64,000 bases of DNA from the NCBI GenBank assembly GCA_965116395.1, contig OZ220684.1, forward strand, positions 2,666,001 through 2,730,000, given 5' to 3'. Of the stretch, positions 48,284 through 58,117 are shown in pieces. The position numbers were made by a program, and so were the translations under genes. Within the stretch, counting starts at the first letter, position 1. Each line of letters starts with the position of its first letter. The DNA comes from Bin5 sp965116395 (GTDB taxonomy: Bacteria; Chloroflexota; Anaerolineae; Caldilineales; Caldilineaceae). The notes beneath the pieces are model-generated. The model was not told where the DNA came from and did no database searches. It was given only the letters and a program-made list of their open reading frames with translations.

Positions 48284-49633
48284 GTGGATGTGGAACCTGC
48301 ATGGCTGATCGCGGCGCTCTTGCTGCCTCTATTAACGATCGGCTTTGTAGCTGCCGCCGAAGTATCGCTGTCGGCAGCATCTAGAAGCCGTATTCGTGAA
48401 CTTCTCGCCAGCGGCAATCAGCGGGCCAAGCTGATCGACCAGATGCTCTCAAACCCGGCCCGTTTTCTCTCCACCCTGCTGATCCTCAAAAGCCTTGCGT
48501 ATATTGCCGCAGGCTCCATGACCGTCTGTCTGGCAATGACCCTCCAATGGTCCGATGTCGGCGTCAGCGCCGCAGTGGGCCTGATCTGGCTCCTGCTTCT
48601 TGCCATCCAAATCGTCGCCCGCGGTTGGGCGCTGCGACAGCCGGAAACGGTCGCCCTCTCCATCGCTCGTTCCGTCGACCTCGTGGCTGTAGTTCTCGCC
48701 CCGCTGTCGATTCTGCTGCGTCGCCTGGCCTCCTCTGCTCGGGGAGACGAAGACGAAGTGACCGCGGAAAGCGTCTTTCTCAGCGAAGATGGCCTGCGCT
48801 TCCTGATTCATGTGGGCGAAGGCGAGGGAGTGATCGAAGAAGACGAGAAGCAGATGATCGCCGGCATCTTTGAATTCGGCGAGACGACCGTGCGCGAAAT
48901 CATGGTGCCCCGGCTCGACATCGTGGCGGTAGAAGTGACCGCGCCGCTCAGTCAAGCGCTCGATCTGATTATCGCCAATGGACACAGCCGTATTCCCGTC
49001 TATGAAGACAGCATTGACCATCTGCTCGGTGTCCTTTATGCCAAAGATCTCCTGCTCTGTCTGCGCGATGGCAGTCAGGACATTTCCGTCCGTCAGCTGC
49101 TGCGCAAAGCCTACTTTGTGCCCCAGAGCAAAAAACTGGACGAGCTTTTCGAGGAAATGCAGGCACACCGCATCCATATGGCCTTGGCCGTGGATGAATA
49201 CGGCGGTACCGCCGGGCTCGTTACGATCGAAGACCTGCTCGAGGAGATCGTCGGCGAAATTCAGGATGAGTACGATTCGGAAGAGCCGCAGCTGAAAAAG
49301 CTGGCCCCCGAAATCTACATCTTTAACGCGCGTTACGATATCGATGAGGTGTCCCGGCTTATCGACGTCGACCTGTCCGCCGGCCGTGAAAATATCGATA
49401 CCCTGGGCGGTTTCATCTACAGCCAGCTGGGGCGGGTGCCGGAGCAGGGCGAAAGCATACAGTTCAAAGACTGGCGTTTCACCGTCCTATCGGTTGATTC
49501 CCGCCGTATCGAAGAGGTACGTGTCGAGCCGCACCACAGTGCAGACAACAATGCCCAGATCTTGAACCAGCCTGAGGCCGAAGAACAACCCAAGGACACC
49601 ACAGGCCCTGGCTACTTGCAGTCGGCTGCCTGA
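48284..49633 (+). CDS. Hemolysin/CNNM-CorC-like transporter-associated protein
   Basis: The 449-residue protein has an N-terminal DUF21 membrane domain (about residues 5-150, four hydrophobic segments). Two CBS domains follow (about 205-325, beginning REIMVPRLDIVAV and RIHMALAVDEYGGTAGLVTIEDLLEEIVGEI), then a CorC_HlyC domain (about 345-420). Homologues act in magnesium or cobalt efflux. The start is GTG at 48284 after AAAAGGAGTCACTT. Confidence 0.9.
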   Translation: MDVEPAWLIAALLLPLLTIGFVAAAEVSLSAASRSRIRELLASGNQRAKLIDQMLSNPARFLSTLLILKSLAYIAAGSMTVCLAMTLQWSDVGVSAAVGLIWLLLLAIQIVARGWALRQPETVALSIARSVDLVAVVLAPLSILLRRLASSARGDEDEVTAESVFLSEDGLRFLIHVGEGEGVIEEDEKQMIAGIFEFGETTVREIMVPRLDIVAVEVTAPLSQALDLIIANGHSRIPVYEDSIDHLLGVLYAKDLLLCLRDGSQDISVRQLLRKAYFVPQSKKLDELFEEMQAHRIHMALAVDEYGGTAGLVTIEDLLEEIVGEIQDEYDSEEPQLKKLAPEIYIFNARYDIDEVSRLIDVDLSAGRENIDTLGGFIYSQLGRVPEQGESIQFKDWRFTVLSVDSRRIEEVRVEPHHSADNNAQILNQPEAEEQPKDTTGPGYLQSAA

Positions 49634-49684
49634 CAACATGGTACGCGCCCCCGCTCGGAAACGGCGCACAGAAAGGAAACTATC

Positions 49685-50071
49685 GTGAACGCGACTGTAT
49701 CCCCGCAGCAACTTGTCGCCGCGGCCCAATCCGCACGCAAACAGGCGTATGCCCCATATAGCAACTACGCCGTCGGCGCCGCCGTATTGACCGAAAACGG
49801 GGAAATCATACCGGGATGTAACGTTGAAAACGCCTCCTATGGGGGCGCCATCTGCGCCGAGCGCGTCGCGCTCACATCCGCCATCGCCCAGGGCAAACGG
49901 CACCTGACTGCCATCGCCGTCGTTACCGTGGACGGCGGCTCGCCCTGCGGCTTTTGCCGTCAGGTGATGGTTGAACTCGGGGTAGAAATGGATGTGTATA
50001 TCGGCGACGCGGCCGGCAACTTCCGCAGCACGACCGTCCGCGCATTGCTGCCCGACGCCTTCGGCGCCTGA
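49685..50071 (+). CDS. cdd: Cytidine deaminase
   Basis: The 128-residue protein has the small tetrameric cytidine deaminase signature: NVENASYGGAICAERVAL, with zinc Cys57 and catalytic Glu59, and SPCGFCRQV (zinc Cys88 and Cys91). It deaminates cytidine and deoxycytidine to uridines in pyrimidine salvage. The start is GTG at 49685 after GAAAGGAAAC. Confidence 0.93.
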   Translation: MNATVSPQQLVAAAQSARKQAYAPYSNYAVGAAVLTENGEIIPGCNVENASYGGAICAERVALTSAIAQGKRHLTAIAVVTVDGGSPCGFCRQVMVELGVEMDVYIGDAAGNFRSTTVRALLPDAFGA

Positions 50072-50282
50072 CGACCATCGCACAGTGTCCCCGCCGACGC
50101 AGTCTGCCGTCACATTTGCAATCCAGAAAAATTCGGAGCACACTGTGCAAAGTGCCCCCCGCAGGGCACCCGTTCGCCATGCGGCCCAGCGCGCCTCTGC
50201 GATCGCCCGACAAAGTCCTCTTGCCCTAATGAAATGAAAACCGGTCGTAGGTATTAGACCGGTTCCAGCGAGTATTAATCTG

Positions 50283-51986
50283 ATGAAGAATTTCTGCGTA
50301 GCGACAATCGGGTTGCTCGCGCTGTTGGCCGTTGCCGCCTGTGCGCCAGTCCCACAACCTGCCCAGCCCACCGCAACCGCAACACCCCCTATCGCAACCC
50401 TTGACGCGCAATCAAATACGCCAACCGCAACACCGGCGCTATCGACAAACATTGCCGCTTCAGGAGAGGCTATGCCTTCGTCGGGCCAAGAATCCGCGCA
50501 CCTGGCAGTCGATGGCGATCTCGACTCACTTTGGAACTCGGGGCGCGCCCCGCTGGGATGGTTCCGCATCGCACTCGACGGCCACTACCTCGTCGAAGGA
50601 GTCGAGCTGGTCATTGCCCAGGCCCCTCCTGGTCCTACCACGCATGAGGTCTGGTTGGGCGACGGTTCCGGCACACGCACCCTTTACGAGCGGCTCGTCA
50701 GCGATAACACCGAAGATGGTCAAACTCTCAAAGTAACGATTGAACCGCCCCGCAGCATTAACGAGGTGTTCATTCGCACTGTTCAAAGCCCGAGTTGGGT
50801 CGCTTGGCGCGAGGTGCGCGTGTTCGGCGAACCCTCTGAAATTCCTGCCCTGCCGCCGCTCACACTCAGCAGAATAGCCTCAGGGTTTAATTTGCCGGTA
50901 CAGCTTACCCACCCTGGCGATAACAGTGGCCGGCTTTTCGTCGTCGAGCAAGGAGGACGCATCCGCATCATCAAGAACGCTGCGGCGTCCAATGGCGACG
51001 CCGCCTGGTCTGTGAACGACACCCCATTCCTCGATATCTCCGAGAGGGTCAGCTGCTGCGGGGAACGGGGACTTCTGGATATCGCTTTCCCGCCGGACTA
51101 TGGCGCCAAACAGCACTTCTACATCAGCTATACCGATGGCGATGGCACTACGGTCATCGCCCGCTACCAAACCACCGCCGATCCTGACAGAGCCGATCCA
51201 GCCAGCGAGGAAGTTGTACTCACGATCGATCAACCTTACGATTCGCACAATGGCGGGCGTATCCTCTTTGGTCCGCTAGATGGCTACCTGTACATCGGCA
51301 GCGGCGATGGCGGCGGAATTGCCTTCAACGATCCTGACAATCATGGGCAGAACCCCGACACGCTGTTGGGGGCCATTCTGCGCATCGATGTCGAGTCCGG
51401 CGTCAAGCCTTACGCTATCCCCGCTAGCAACCCATTCGGGCAGCTTGAAGGCTATCGCGACGAAATCTGGGCCTATGGCCTGCGCAATCCCTGGGGATTT
51501 GCTTTCGACAAGCAAACAGGCGAACTTTACATCCCAGATGTGGGCAATATCACCCAGGAAGAGGTCAACTACCAGCCGGCAACCAGCGCCGGCGGCGAAA
51601 ACTACGGCTGGCGTATCACCGAAGGAAGCATCTGTTTTGAGCATTGGGGTTGCACCGAGGGTGAACCCTGTACTGTCGAACATTGGATATGCAGCGCAGA
51701 TGGCCAGACCTCGCCCGTGGCCGAATACAACCGTTCACAAGGATGCGCGATTGTCGGCGGGGCCGTCTATCGCGGCCCCAGCCTGCCTCACCTACAAGGT
51801 GTTTTCCTCTTCGCCGATTTCTGCCGCGGGAAAATCTGGGGGTTGACAGGCGGCGCCCAGGATAGCTGGCAAAGCCCCCTGCTCATAAATGCCTCAGTAC
51901 CAGTCAGCGCCATCGGCGAAGACCAGGACGGCAACGTCTACGTCATCGGCTATCAGGATGGCGCTATCTCGATGATCACTGAGTAG
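50283..51986 (+). CDS. Lipoprotein with discoidin-like domain and PQQ-type sugar dehydrogenase (GSDH) domain
   Basis: The 567-residue protein starts with a type II signal peptide and lipobox AVAAC (Cys20). A Thr/Pro linker and an F5/8-type-C-like carbohydrate-binding region (residues about 60-185, AVDGDLDSLWNSG...GWFRIALDG) follow. The rest is a glucose/sorbosone dehydrogenase beta-propeller with motifs RLFVVEQGGRI, ERGLLDIAFPPDY, NGGRILFGPLDGYLYIGSGDGG and EIWAYGLRNPWGFAFD. It is probably an extracytoplasmic aldose dehydrogenase tethered to the membrane. The discoidin-like assignment is less certain. Confidence 0.82.
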   Translation: MKNFCVATIGLLALLAVAACAPVPQPAQPTATATPPIATLDAQSNTPTATPALSTNIAASGEAMPSSGQESAHLAVDGDLDSLWNSGRAPLGWFRIALDGHYLVEGVELVIAQAPPGPTTHEVWLGDGSGTRTLYERLVSDNTEDGQTLKVTIEPPRSINEVFIRTVQSPSWVAWREVRVFGEPSEIPALPPLTLSRIASGFNLPVQLTHPGDNSGRLFVVEQGGRIRIIKNAAASNGDAAWSVNDTPFLDISERVSCCGERGLLDIAFPPDYGAKQHFYISYTDGDGTTVIARYQTTADPDRADPASEEVVLTIDQPYDSHNGGRILFGPLDGYLYIGSGDGGGIAFNDPDNHGQNPDTLLGAILRIDVESGVKPYAIPASNPFGQLEGYRDEIWAYGLRNPWGFAFDKQTGELYIPDVGNITQEEVNYQPATSAGGENYGWRITEGSICFEHWGCTEGEPCTVEHWICSADGQTSPVAEYNRSQGCAIVGGAVYRGPSLPHLQGVFLFADFCRGKIWGLTGGAQDSWQSPLLINASVPVSAIGEDQDGNVYVIGYQDGAISMITE

Positions 51987-52082
51987 TAAACAGTACTCTT
52001 GAACCATCTTGTCGCCAGTGTAGCAGTGCCCCCTATATCCCCAACCTTTCGTTTCGGGATATAGGGGGACTCGTCGCTTCCC

Positions 52083-52370
52083 AGCCGCAGTCATTTCGCA
52101 ACCCTCGACCAGGCGAGCGAAGCCGTTTACCCTCTTCTCGCTCCTCTTTAGTAGTATTTTGGCGGTCGGGCCTTCGGCCCTCCCTTGTGCAGGGGCTGCG
52201 CCCCCGCAACGCCCCCCTCCAAAACCATGCCTCACTGGCCTTACGCCTTCAGTGAACCCGCGCTGCTCCAGCAACCTGGCGCCTTCCAACCGAACACACT
52301 GTCAGATAGCCTGAATGGCAGCGGCGATGAAGAGCTGGTCAAGACAGACACTGTATGTGGCTAAGTAGCT
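52083..52370 (-). repeat. MITE-like repeat, copy D (288 bp)
   Basis: The ends are AGCCGCAGTCATT (52083-52095) and TGGCTAAGTAGCT (52358-52370). The core has GGGCCTTCGGCCC in place of the GGCCGC/GCGGCC hairpin of copies A-C, and the GCAGGGGCTGCGCCCCCGC hairpin is unchanged. It occupies most of the 480-bp gap before the histidine kinase gene. Confidence 0.8.
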
Positions 52371-52434
52371 ACGATTCTTCTATCTGAAGGTGCTTCCGCT
52401 GCCCCGCGGACCATGCCCCTCCCTCCCCGAATCG

Positions 52435-52463
52435 TTGACTTTACTTTGCCGCTCTGGTATGTT
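52435..52463 (+). promoter_or_regulatory. Putative promoter of the histidine kinase gene
   Basis: TTGACT (52435-52440), 17-bp spacer, TATGTT (52458-52463). The expected transcript start coincides with the ATG at 52470, which suggests a leaderless message. Confidence 0.5.
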
Positions 52464-52469
52464 CATACC

Positions 52470-54206
52470 ATGAATGTTCCCGCACTGATGGCAACCTACC
52501 AGTTGCGTCAACGAGAATATCTGCTGCGCATAACCCGCGCCATGACCTCGCGGCTCGACTTGCCCAGCCTCCTGCGCCTGATCCTCGAGAGCGCCGCCGA
52601 AATGCTGGCCGCGCCGGCCGGTGTAATCGTGTTGGATGACGAATCCGCCGCCGTGCCCCTCGCAGACGGGCGCAGCACCGTCGAGGACGATGAACCCTTT
52701 CGCATCCGCGCGTCCTATGGCATCCCTCGCCAGCTCCTGCCCGCGTTTCGTCCCCTCCTCAAAGTAGCCTCCCAATCCTGGCCGCCATCCGAAGATCCAC
52801 GAGCGGCTGAAGAGTCGAACCACTCTGCAATAGCGGGTGAATGGGAGGCAGGCCAAGCCATCGCAGCCGAATTCTCGCTGGGAGACCGCTACCAGCAGGA
52901 TATCAAGCGCCGCGTACGCGAGGTAGAGTCGGCCCTGGGCCAGAGATTGGGGCAGGTGATCGGCCTCCCGCTTCTGTTCGAAGAGGACCTTCTCGGCGTG
53001 ATCTACCTGTTCCGCGGCGATTCCGCCTTCTCTCCACTGGACTGGCAGTTCTTGCAGGGGTTCGCTGACCAGGCCGCCATTGCCGTGCGCAATGCCCGCC
53101 TCTACCAGCAACTGACCACGGAACGCAGCCGGCTGTCGATGATCGTTCAAAACAGCGTCCACGGCATGATGATCCTGGCCCCCAATAAGCGGGTCGAAGT
53201 GATCAACCAGGCCCTCTCCCAAATGACCGGCATCGCGCTCCAAGAGGCCATCGGTCAGCCGTGCGACAAAGTCCTGCCGCTACTCAATCTGCAAGGTGAG
53301 GATCTCTACGGCGCCGATTACGATGTCGATTCCTTGCCCGAAAGCGGCGCCCAAACTGAAGGAGACATCGTTCTCCCCGACGGAGGCCAGATGTCGGTCT
53401 CCCTAACCTTCATCCCGGTCAAGGATGAGCGCATGCGCTTGGTGAATATTATCGCCAATGTGCAGGACATCACCCGTTTCCGCGAAGAAGAGGAGATGAA
53501 GTCCACCTTCACCTCGATTATCAACCACGAACTGAAGACGCCCGTAGCGCTGATCAAAGGCTATGCTCAGACTCTGGCGCGCCCGGACGCCGCCTGGGAT
53601 GCCGATACCGCCCGCCAAAGCCTCGAAGTGATCGAGGAGGAAGCCGACCGGCTAGAGGCGCTGATCAACAGTCTGCTCGACGTTAGCCGCATCCTGGCCG
53701 GGGGCCTCCGGCTGGAGCGCTCCGACGTACAACTGCAGCGGCTGCTCGAACGCGTCGCTCAAGACTACCGCACACAGACCGACGCGCACGAAATCGCGTT
53801 CGATCTGCCGCCCGATATGCCGCTCATCTACGGCGACGAAGAACGGCTGCGCCTGGTCTTCACGAATCTACTCAGCAATGCAATCAAATACTCGCCGGAC
53901 GGCGGCGTGATTCGCATTGGCGGCTGGCAGGAAGAGCCGCAGAATGAGGGCGCGGCCCGCCGGCTGGTGCTTTATGTTGCTGACGAGGGAATCGGTATTC
54001 CGGCAAGGGAGTTGCCGAGTATATTCGAAAAGTACTACCGCGTGGATAGCAGCCTCCGCCGTGAAACGGCCGGCGCCGGTCTCGGTCTTTTCCTCAGCAA
54101 GGCAATCGTCGAGGCCCACCACGGCGAAATCTGGGTGCGCAGTGACCTGAACAAGGGCACAACCGTCTTCGTGGCCTTACCTGTGGACGAGATCGAAGTC
54201 GCTTAG
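52470..54206 (+). CDS. Sensor histidine kinase (GAF-PAS-HisKA-HATPase)
   Basis: The protein has, in order, a GAF-like domain (about residues 25-200 of the 578-residue form), a PAS domain (about 215-330, MIVQNSVHGMMILAPNKRVEVINQAL), the H box FTSIINHELKTP with His353, and a HATPase domain with N box LRLVFTNLLSNAIKYS and G boxes DEGIGIP and GAGLGLFLS. It has no membrane helix, so it is cytosolic and probably senses a soluble signal. No response regulator is adjacent. I chose the ATG at 52470 over 52413 because the -10 box is just upstream of it. Confidence 0.88.
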   Translation: MNVPALMATYQLRQREYLLRITRAMTSRLDLPSLLRLILESAAEMLAAPAGVIVLDDESAAVPLADGRSTVEDDEPFRIRASYGIPRQLLPAFRPLLKVASQSWPPSEDPRAAEESNHSAIAGEWEAGQAIAAEFSLGDRYQQDIKRRVREVESALGQRLGQVIGLPLLFEEDLLGVIYLFRGDSAFSPLDWQFLQGFADQAAIAVRNARLYQQLTTERSRLSMIVQNSVHGMMILAPNKRVEVINQALSQMTGIALQEAIGQPCDKVLPLLNLQGEDLYGADYDVDSLPESGAQTEGDIVLPDGGQMSVSLTFIPVKDERMRLVNIIANVQDITRFREEEEMKSTFTSIINHELKTPVALIKGYAQTLARPDAAWDADTARQSLEVIEEEADRLEALINSLLDVSRILAGGLRLERSDVQLQRLLERVAQDYRTQTDAHEIAFDLPPDMPLIYGDEERLRLVFTNLLSNAIKYSPDGGVIRIGGWQEEPQNEGAARRLVLYVADEGIGIPARELPSIFEKYYRVDSSLRRETAGAGLGLFLSKAIVEAHHGEIWVRSDLNKGTTVFVALPVDEIEVA

Positions 54207-54287
54207 ACCGCTGACCTGGCAGCGAGTGCGCTTGGGCAAGTACATTGCGCCCCAGTGTCGCACAGTCGCACAGGAAGAGATTCTCTT

Positions 54288-55421
54288 ATGCAACTCATTC
54301 TTGAAAGACGCCTGACGCGTCCCCGCCATGTAGAATTCCTCTTTCCACTGATCGCGCTCGTTCTGGCGCTGATCTTCAGCGGTATTCTGCTATGGATTTT
54401 CGGCGCAAACCCGTTTGAGACCTATGCGGCCATGGCAGCCGGCGCGTTCGGCCAACGTTACCACATCAGCGAAACAATTCTGCGCGCTATCCCTCTCATG
54501 CTGACGGGCCTGTCAGTCGGCATCGCCTTTCGCATGTTGTTCTGGAATATTGGCGCCGAAGGACAGTTTGTTTGGGGAGTCATTGCCGCAACCTGGGTTG
54601 CGCTCTTTTTGCCGGAACAGATCGGCGGTCTGCCGCAATGGGCTTTCCTGCCTGCCATGATCGTGGCCGCCTTTGCAGCCGGCGCCATCTGGGGCCTGAT
54701 CCCGGCCTTCCTCAAAACCGCCCTGCGGGTCAACGAAATCATTACAACCCTCATGTTCAACTATGTGGCCCTGCTGTTCATGCAATATCTCTACACCGGA
54801 GCCTGGAAGGATCCCGAGGGCTTCGGCTTTCCCGGCAGCGCCCAGTTCCCCGAGCACGCCTGGTTGCCGCGTCTGCCAATCGACCTCGGCCGGGTCCACT
54901 ATGGCTTGGTGATTGCGATCCTGGCGGCGTTCCTGATCTGGCTCGTCCTCGACCGCACCAAATGGGGGCTCGAGATCAAGGTAATTGGCAAGAACCCACT
55001 GGCCGCCCGCTACGCAGGCATGAGCATTGCGCGCAATGTGCTCCTCGTTATGTGCGTAAGCGGCGGCGTCGCCGGGCTGGCCGGATTCAGCCAGGTGGCC
55101 GGTGTGGGGCACCGGCTGCAAAATGGAATCGCAGTAGGAGATGGCTTTACCGCGATTATTGTGGCCTGGTTGGCTAAGCTGAACCCCTGGGCCATCCTGC
55201 TCGTCAGCATACTGCTGGCCGGACTCAACACCGGCGGCGATCAGTTGCAGATTACCATGGGGCTGCCGGCGGCGGTCGCAGGTGTGCTTCAGGGGTCAAT
55301 ACTCTTCTTCGTGCTCGGTGCCGATGTCTTTATCAACTACCGGCTGCGCGTAATTCGTACCCAGCCCCGGCCGGCCCCCAAACCGGCGCCCGTCTCCGAG
55401 GGACCGGCGCCGGCCGATTAG
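54288..55421 (+). CDS. ABC transporter permease 1 (BMP/nucleoside-type, BPD_transp_2)
   Basis: The 377-residue protein has about eight to ten membrane helices and the conserved loop LKTALRVNEIITTLMFNYVALLFMQYL. GKNPLAARYAGMSIAR follows, typical of the first permease of simple-sugar or nucleoside (BmpC-type) importers. I chose the ATG at 54288 after AGGAAGAGA. It is followed by the second permease after 131 bp; no ATPase or binding protein is in the window. Confidence 0.88.
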   Translation: MQLILERRLTRPRHVEFLFPLIALVLALIFSGILLWIFGANPFETYAAMAAGAFGQRYHISETILRAIPLMLTGLSVGIAFRMLFWNIGAEGQFVWGVIAATWVALFLPEQIGGLPQWAFLPAMIVAAFAAGAIWGLIPAFLKTALRVNEIITTLMFNYVALLFMQYLYTGAWKDPEGFGFPGSAQFPEHAWLPRLPIDLGRVHYGLVIAILAAFLIWLVLDRTKWGLEIKVIGKNPLAARYAGMSIARNVLLVMCVSGGVAGLAGFSQVAGVGHRLQNGIAVGDGFTAIIVAWLAKLNPWAILLVSILLAGLNTGGDQLQITMGLPAAVAGVLQGSILFFVLGADVFINYRLRVIRTQPRPAPKPAPVSEGPAPAD

Positions 55422-55552
55422 AAGAAGCGCCGATTTAATGTCAGTAGCCGGTGGCCGCGAAAACACCGGTCGACACTGAGCAAAACCTGGCGACAGGAAA
55501 CCGGCTACAGCATACTGCCGCCGGTTACCATGCATGTGAAGGCGTTACGACA

Positions 55553-56509
55553 ATGGAACTCGCCCTACTTATCTCGATTCTGACGGTGACAATTCAGGCT
55601 GGCGCCTCTCTTGTCTTTGCCGCCGTCGGCGAAATCTACACCGAAAGGGCCGGTGTTCTCAATCTCGGCTTGGAAGGTATTCTCATCATGGGCGCAGTCA
55701 GCGCCTTTGCCGTTGGTTTTCACACCGACAGTCTCCTCCTGGGCACACTGGCGGCGATCATAGTAGGCGGCGTACTGGCCTCCCTCCACGCCTTCTTGTC
55801 CGTCACCCTGCGGGCGGACCAGGTCGTCAGCGGCCTGGCGCTGACGCTGTTTGGCATCGGGCTGAGCAGCTTCCTGGGCCAGCGCCTTGGCCCCGAAGGC
55901 GCGCCGCTGGTGGGCTTGGTCGGCCCTAAATTCAACAAAATCGCGCTCACCGGTCTCAGCCAGATTCCGCTGCTTGGCCAGGCCATATTCAATCAGGATC
56001 TGCTGGTCTACCTGATGTATCTGACCGTGCCCATATCCGCCTTCCTGCTCTATCGCACCCGCCTTGGACTCAACGTGCGCGCAGTAGGCGAAGACCCGGA
56101 CACAGCCGATGCAATGGGCATATCAGTCACGCGCACCCGCTATCTGGCCACCATCGGCGGCGGCATGCTCATGGGGCTGGGCGGCGCCCACCTCAGCTTG
56201 GCCTATACCCCCGGCTGGACCGAAAATCTCACCGGCGGACGGGGCTGGATCGCCATCGCCCTCGTCATCTTTGCCACCTGGGATCCCGCGCGGGCTCTGC
56301 TTGGAGCCCTGATCTTTGGCGGCGTCAATGCGGTCCAGTTTCGGTTGCAGGCCGCCGGCGGTGGCGTCATTCCCGCAGCTATGCTGGCGATGATGCCCTA
56401 TCTGCTGACCGTCGTTGTGCTGATACTGATCACCGTCTATGAAAACGTAAGCCGCCGCCTCGGCGCCCCTGCAGCGCTCGGCCTGCCCTATATGCGCGGC
56501 GAACGTTAG
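55553..56509 (+). CDS. ABC transporter permease 2 (BMP/nucleoside-type)
   Basis: The 318-residue protein has about nine membrane helices and the second-permease motifs of this transporter class: YTERAGVLNLGLEGILIMGA near the N terminus and RAVGEDPDTADAMGISVTRTRYLATIGGGMLMGLGGAHLSL. It forms the heterodimeric channel with permease 1 for nucleoside or sugar uptake. I chose the ATG at 55553 because the first helix starts there. Confidence 0.88.
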   Translation: MELALLISILTVTIQAGASLVFAAVGEIYTERAGVLNLGLEGILIMGAVSAFAVGFHTDSLLLGTLAAIIVGGVLASLHAFLSVTLRADQVVSGLALTLFGIGLSSFLGQRLGPEGAPLVGLVGPKFNKIALTGLSQIPLLGQAIFNQDLLVYLMYLTVPISAFLLYRTRLGLNVRAVGEDPDTADAMGISVTRTRYLATIGGGMLMGLGGAHLSLAYTPGWTENLTGGRGWIAIALVIFATWDPARALLGALIFGGVNAVQFRLQAAGGGVIPAAMLAMMPYLLTVVVLILITVYENVSRRLGAPAALGLPYMRGER

Positions 56510-56548
56510 CTTCTATTTTCAAAAAACCAACCGGAGTTGAGAATTCTT

Positions 56549-57940
56549 ATGTGTGGACAGGAATATCGCGTCGAGCATGACAGCCTCGGCGAAGTAAAAG
56601 TACCGAAAGATGCTCTCTATGCAGCCCAAACCCAGCGAGCCGTCGACAACTTCCCCATTAGCCCGTTGTCTTTCCCCCGGCAGTTTATCCGCGCCACCGG
56701 GCTGATCAAAGGCGCCGCCGCCGCTGTCAATCTCGATTTAGGTCAGATCGACACCGAAATGGCGGCCGCGATTCAGAACGCCTGCGCCGAAGTCGCCCAT
56801 GGCGCCCACGACGCCCATTTCCCGCTCGACATCTTCCAGACCGGCTCCGGCACCAGCACAAACATGAACGCCAATGAAGTGATCGCTACCCTGGCATCCC
56901 GCACCCTCGGCCGCAGCGTTCACCCCAACGATCATGTCAATATGGGGCAAAGCAGCAACGATGTCATTCCCACTGCTATCCATGTCAGCGCCTATCTCGC
57001 CGTTGTTGAAGAACTCTTGCCCGCTCTGCAGCACCTCCAGCAAACACTCGACACCAAGGCCGCAGAGGTGGACGACGTCGTCACAACCGGGCGCACCCAT
57101 CTTATGGATGCCATGCCTGTCCGCCTCAGCCAGGAACTGGGCGGCTGGAGCAACCAAATCGACAAAGGACAGCGCCGGCTGCGCGACGCCTTGGCGCGGC
57201 TGGCAGAGCTTGCCCAAGGCGGTACCGCCGTCGGCACCGGCATCAATGCCCATCCTGAGTTCGGTGAGCGTATTGCCGCCAAACTCGCCTCGATGACAGC
57301 CCAGCCCTTCAGGACAAGCGAAAACTACTTCGAAAGTCTCAGCAGCCAGGATGCCTCCGTGGAAATGAGCGGTCAACTCAAGACGATCGCGACCTCGCTC
57401 ATGAAGATGGCAAATGACCTGCGCTGGATGAACAGCGGACCGATTGCCGGCTTCGGCGAGATCGAGCTGCCAGCCCTGCAGCCGGGCAGCAGCATCATGC
57501 CAGGCAAGATCAATCCGGTCATTCCGGAAGCGGTCACCATGGTCGCCGCCCAGGTAACCGGAAACGACCTGGCGATTACAATCGGGGGACAGTCAGGCAG
57601 TTTTCAACTGAACGTAATGCTCCCTGTCATCGCCTACAACCTGCTGCAGAGCATCTCAATTCTGGCCGGCGCCAGCCGTCTCCTGGCAGACAGAGCCATC
57701 GTCGGCTTTGCTGTGAATGCAGAGCGCATCGGCCAGCTCGTCGACCGCAATCCAATTCTGGTAACCGCACTGAATCCGGTGATTGGCTATGAACTGGGCG
57801 CACAAATTGCCAAGACCGCCTATGCCCAGGGACGCACCCTCAAAGAGGTCGCCCTGGAGATGACCGACCTCAGCGCCGCCGAACTCGATGAACTGCTCGA
57901 TCCCCGCAAACTGACCGAAGGCGGCATCCAGCAGCGCTGA
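56549..57940 (+). CDS. fumC: Class II fumarate hydratase
   Basis: The 463-residue protein has the fumarase/aspartase signature GSSIMPGKINPVIPE near residue 315. It also has TGSGTSTNMNANEV near 97 and TTGRTHLMDAMPVRL near 183. It interconverts fumarate and malate in the TCA cycle. The ATG at 56549 (MCGQEY) is preferred to a TTG at 56537 because GGAGTTGAG lies upstream of the ATG. It is downstream of the ABC permeases in the same direction. Confidence 0.93.
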   Translation: MCGQEYRVEHDSLGEVKVPKDALYAAQTQRAVDNFPISPLSFPRQFIRATGLIKGAAAAVNLDLGQIDTEMAAAIQNACAEVAHGAHDAHFPLDIFQTGSGTSTNMNANEVIATLASRTLGRSVHPNDHVNMGQSSNDVIPTAIHVSAYLAVVEELLPALQHLQQTLDTKAAEVDDVVTTGRTHLMDAMPVRLSQELGGWSNQIDKGQRRLRDALARLAELAQGGTAVGTGINAHPEFGERIAAKLASMTAQPFRTSENYFESLSSQDASVEMSGQLKTIATSLMKMANDLRWMNSGPIAGFGEIELPALQPGSSIMPGKINPVIPEAVTMVAAQVTGNDLAITIGGQSGSFQLNVMLPVIAYNLLQSISILAGASRLLADRAIVGFAVNAERIGQLVDRNPILVTALNPVIGYELGAQIAKTAYAQGRTLKEVALEMTDLSAAELDELLDPRKLTEGGIQQR

Positions 57941-58117
57941 GACCTGGCCCGTCTGTATTGCAACCTGTGTGATGCCATCTCCGTGGCCAGGGGATGAGAT
58001 ATGTCCACAGCTCATCCTTTCACGTCAGCCTTCTCGGCTGTCGCTCGCCCGCTTTCGAATCGAGAGCTGCTGAACGGATAGCTGCTGTACTGAACACTTG
58101 AAAAAAGCTGAACGAAA

